A stretch of DNA of 64,000 nt, taken from assembly GCA_000328365.1 (NCBI GenBank), contig KB302492.1, positions 112,914-176,913 of the forward strand, in the 5' to 3' direction. Positions 60,526 through 64,000 of the stretch are shown piece after piece. The notes under the pieces are model-generated. The model searched no databases. It was not told the DNA's origin and saw only the letters and a program-made list of their open reading frames with translations. Numbering within the stretch: the stretch's first letter is position 1; every line of letters starts with the position of its first letter. This DNA is from Capitella teleta (Eukaryota > Annelida > Polychaeta > Capitellidae). Made by a program: the position numbers and the translations under genes.

Positions 60526-62126
60526 CCTAGTGTAGGCTGACTTGTAGCCTAATCAAACGGGATGCTAGTGTTAATGTCTGTTTTTCACCTCAACTGTGTC
60601 CGCCATTGTTCTTAAAATCCGATTTTTATCTTGTGTTTTTTTTTTTTTTTTTTTATCTCGGATGGGATGTGATACTGTGTATCATTATGGATGGCTACTC
60701 AGATGAGGTTGTCTTGTCTTGTTTTTTCTTTCTCTGTCTGAATTGTTGGTTGAATTGAAGACTATGCACTGGTATCTCTACTTAAAATACTGCATCAGCT
60801 CAAACAGATATACTACAGTAGTCGTAAATGAATTAAAAATAAATAATAAAGTAATATTATCTGAAACTTGTCTCAAAATGTATTATAATTTTGATTATAT
60901 TATTATGGTTTTATTCTTTAAGCACACTACTTCAAACATAAACTCAACATTGGAATTTCTACTTCCAGCAATGGTGTCTTCCATTAAATTTTTTCACGAT
61001 TTTAGAATTAACATTTTATAATTTTTTACGTATATTTTATTCCTTATTTTCAATCCCTTCCTTCTTTTGTTTTCTCCCCTTCCCTGCAGCCTGAGGTCTG
61101 ACCCCTGACCCAATTGTTTGACCCCATTGTTTGACCCTTGACCCAATTGTTTGACGGACAAGTTTTATTCTGTTTTTGTTATTATTCTTGTGTGAATATC
61201 GTGATCATTTTTATTCATTTGTGGTTGATTTTGCGTTGAATTTTGGTCACAAAATTAACGGATCTCGTTACATTAAGAACAAAAAATATATATTTTATGT
61301 TGTTTATTATTTTTTTTATGTTTTCTTTTTGTTTGAGTTTTTTTTCCTTAACTATTAGAGAGTATAACAACTAAAAAAGTGCAATGACATGGAAGTACTC
61401 TGTTGACAAACTGCAGCATTTCATTGATTTAAATACATTCCATTATCTGTTTAACAAGACATAAAAAAGAATCCCTAGTAAATCAGTGCCTATTATCTAC
61501 TTAGAATAAATGTAATTTCAATCTAATTTTCATTTCTCGAAGCCTTTGAACAAAGTATATACCTAGTCACAAATGAGTTTAGCATTTTTTTTTTTTTTTT
61601 TTTTCCTCATTCTTCATTTCTACTCAGATTTTTGACTTTCATAGAAATCATAATAATAATTTCTAAATAATTTTTTGTTTACTTCGAATTTTCGCTGCTG
61701 TGTATTTTGCTAGGTTATTATGATTATTATATAATATATAATATATTCTTATTATATTAACTGTAAGTTTGTAATGAATTTGAAAGAATGTCACGGAGAA
61801 TTTGTAATAATTGTGGTGTAGCAGTGAATTGCGCCAATGCTCATGTTTTGCAGTGAAATAAAACTCGTAAATAAAACTGTTGCTTTGTCTCGTCCCTACG
61901 CCTTCATAATAATAATTATATATTTGTTGAATGAAAGTCAGCAAGAAGATTTATTTTCTCTTTCATTTGTAAGATTTGGCTAAAAATTGTGAAAACATGA
62001 AATAAACTGATGACAAATTTATTTAAGCCAACGGAGAACACAGAAAAATATAAAATAAAATATTTTGACTTTTATTAATAATTTAACAGCATCTTGATTT
62101 TACAACATAAAATTACTCGTACAAAT
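60526..62126. other. Convergent 3' region of PRKD and APMAP
   Basis: AT-rich. Likely the PRKD 3' UTR, with AATAAA near 61857 and 61870, facing the APMAP 3' end (minus AATAAA near 62070). A TGACCCAATTGTTTGAC-like tandem repeat lies at 61099-61155. No further gene is supported. Confidence 0.55.
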
Positions 62127-63903
62127 CTACGCTCTTTTCGCAAGCTTATTGATGTTGAGTCTCGACATGAACGGCGTACTGAACGAGCCGAGATACAGAA
62201 TTCCCGAGTCGTCCTCCACTTCGCTAAGGAAGGCGACTTTCTCCCCTGAGGGATCCATGAAAGCACGAACAATGTCTCCCTGTTGGTTCAGCTCCAGAAT
62301 CATTCCGCACGGCATGAGTGCTTTGTGCACCAACCACAAGGGAAGCTGCTCAATCAGATATAAAATAAAAGTGCATTTTATAAACGCACATTTCTCACCC
62401 GGCTGACCAGCGATCGTAACCATGGTTTTGGTCCAATCCAGTCGAATAGGTTAAAGGTCATATGATGACCCCGGCAGACAGCACCAGCTACCCAGAAGCC
62501 TCCTGTGCTGCTTCTGCGAATGTTATCGGGAGAGACGGGGAGATTTTCTATGAAGACCTCCGCTCGCCCCGTTTTGGGACCCTTTAGATGATATCTGCTG
62601 AGGCACGCATAAGTGTAAATATTCGTTCAATGGCATTGTGTTTTGATTAAATCTCATACTTGATGATCCTAAATCGCGTCGTCTCAGCAACCAGAACAAA
62701 ATCTTCCTTCTTCGACAACTGCACTCCGTTAGCGAACGCTAAATTCTCTAAGATGACCCTCGAGGAATTGGTTTCCGGGTCGTACTGGATGAGCCTGAGA
62801 GGGCGTGCATTGCGTATTGCATCGTTACAAAACATACCTGCCGTGATTTCTGCCCTCCAAGACATCCAGAGGAAACTCTCGTCTCTGGAATATTGAGGAA
62901 TCCGTGATGTACATCATGCCGTCTGAAGCCACGTCCAAATCGTTCATGAAGACAGGATCCCTGTTTCCAATCTTCATTGATGTCGAGAATATTTGGAAAA
63001 CATCTCCTGGAATAAATTAGCAATATAATTATCAAGTACCGGTGTGTACAGAAGGAAAGAATTGCGCACTTTGAGCAATTTTCATTTAACATTGTTAATT
63101 ATTAACAACAAAATAACAAACCTGTGGCGACGTTAATTCTAAACAATCCAAGATAAGTGTCGATCACAACCAGATAACCTTCCTTGTCGATTCTCATCCC
63201 CAACGGACGTCCGCAGTTGGGTTCATCCGCAAATGAACCTAAAAAAAAAAAAAAAAAGTTCACCACTGAAGACTAAATTATCAAGACGTCACCACACGGC
63301 GGTTGTCCCAGAGTCGCCAGGACCTGAATTTCTCCTTTGTAAATGTGCAAAACTTTCCCGTCAGCAGTTCCTGTGTAGATATGACCTTTGAGGAGACAGG
63401 GTAAGATCAAGATTTCCTCTTAAAATGAACGCGTACCATTTTGGTTTACCATAGACTCCGGGCCTTTGATTTTTCCTTCGAATATCCTCTCCGATTGCAA
63501 GAGAAGATCATTTGGCTTCAGAGGGCCTTCCCATACCGGAGGATTGGGCAAGCTACAGGTATCAAAAAGTATATCGGGGGAATTACAATGGGCTGAGAAC
63601 CGACCTGTATTCTACGGCGTTCACTTTACTCGGAACAACAATGACAACGATCAGCAGGAAAACGATGGGAAGTACAAATGTGACAAGAACGCCGATTTTG
63701 AAGAGCATCAAAAACCTGAAATGTTGTGAAAATTACAAGTTGAGAACTCTAATGAGAATCCAGATTCAATCATGGGTCAATATTTCTTACCCGGTGTCTT
63801 GGGGAATATTTTCTTGCTCATCTGGCTTCCGTTCGTTCAACTCATACTTGACGTCATCAGATGGTCTTTCAATGCGCCTTTGTCTCACTTCGTTTGAGGC
63901 CAT
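62127..63903 (-). CDS. APMAP: Adipocyte plasma membrane-associated protein-like
   Basis: Type II membrane protein with a six-bladed beta-propeller of the strictosidine synthase-like family; human APMAP has arylesterase activity. Nine exons: 63791-63903, 63605-63715, 63437-63552, 63293-63385, 63122-63238, 62838-63006, 62660-62794, 62399-62597, 62127-62345; 423 residues (human 416), all phases consistent. Cytoplasmic N-terminus MASNEVRQRRIERP, transmembrane segment about 39-65, then propeller motifs GTADGKV, CGRPLGMRIDKEGYLVV, MNDLDVASDGMMYITDSS, FANGVQLSKKEDFVLVAET and, near the end, ILYLGSFSTPFMSRL. The acceptor of exon 8 is CAGCAG, so one residue may vary. Complete, and convergent with PRKD. 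Confidence 0.95.
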
Positions 63904-64000
63904 TTCTTTTACCGAGTCAACTTTCAAGACTGAAATGAAATGATTTGAAATAAATTACATGCATCAGGGTAACTCCATGTAGCCATAATCTGTGAGAATG
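63904..64000. other. APMAP 5' flank
   Basis: Last 97 bases, upstream of the APMAP start codon; 5' UTR or promoter. Nothing specific is visible. Confidence 0.5.

Overview
The window is nuclear DNA of an invertebrate animal. Its genes are split into many exons by GT-AG introns (often under 150 bases), intergenic DNA is AT-rich, and it carries LINE fragments, a tRNA-derived SINE, a small Ty3/Gypsy-type LTR fossil, microsatellites and two assembly gaps. The gene set (nicotinic receptor, protein kinase D, TTC13, APMAP, CARD proteins, Reeler and C-type lectin proteins) fits a bilaterian, probably a marine lophotrochozoan or invertebrate deuterostome. I cannot name the phylum. Exon models below were built by hand from reading frames, splice sites and remembered human homologues; no search or transcript data were available.

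Layout. 1-3916 (-): the 3' part of a nicotinic acetylcholine receptor alpha-type gene, running off the left edge, with the old 45- and 110-base exons intact. 7.4-8.1 kb: LINE 3' end. 9.2-9.6 kb (+): a small one-pass membrane protein resembling KCNE potassium-channel subunits, in two frames. 14.6-15.5 kb: inverted-repeat arms around a 690-base gap. 15.8-16.7 kb (+): a complete GPI-anchored Reeler-domain protein. 19.1-20.6 kb: LTR element with integrase and a tRNA-Trp primer site. 20.8-23.5 kb: SINE copies and a pyrimidine minisatellite. 24.1-27.9 kb (+): type I membrane C-type lectin with a mucin-like stalk. 28.5-32.5 kb (-): complete 22-exon TTC13. 36.4-60.5 kb (+): complete protein kinase D. 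62.1-63.9 kb (-): complete APMAP.

The most unusual locus is the kinase D gene. One intron inside its kinase domain holds two tandem antisense genes. Each codes for a roughly 500-residue protein with an N-terminal CARD, a long coiled coil and a C-terminal Cys/His module resembling a CHORD zinc domain, and both share the same exon plan. Near its 3' end the same kinase gene has two alternative copies of the exon for the end of the kinase domain; phase makes them mutually exclusive. CARD-coiled-coil scaffolds and the PKC-PKD axis both act in NF-kB signalling in vertebrates, so the nesting may matter for regulation, but that is inference.
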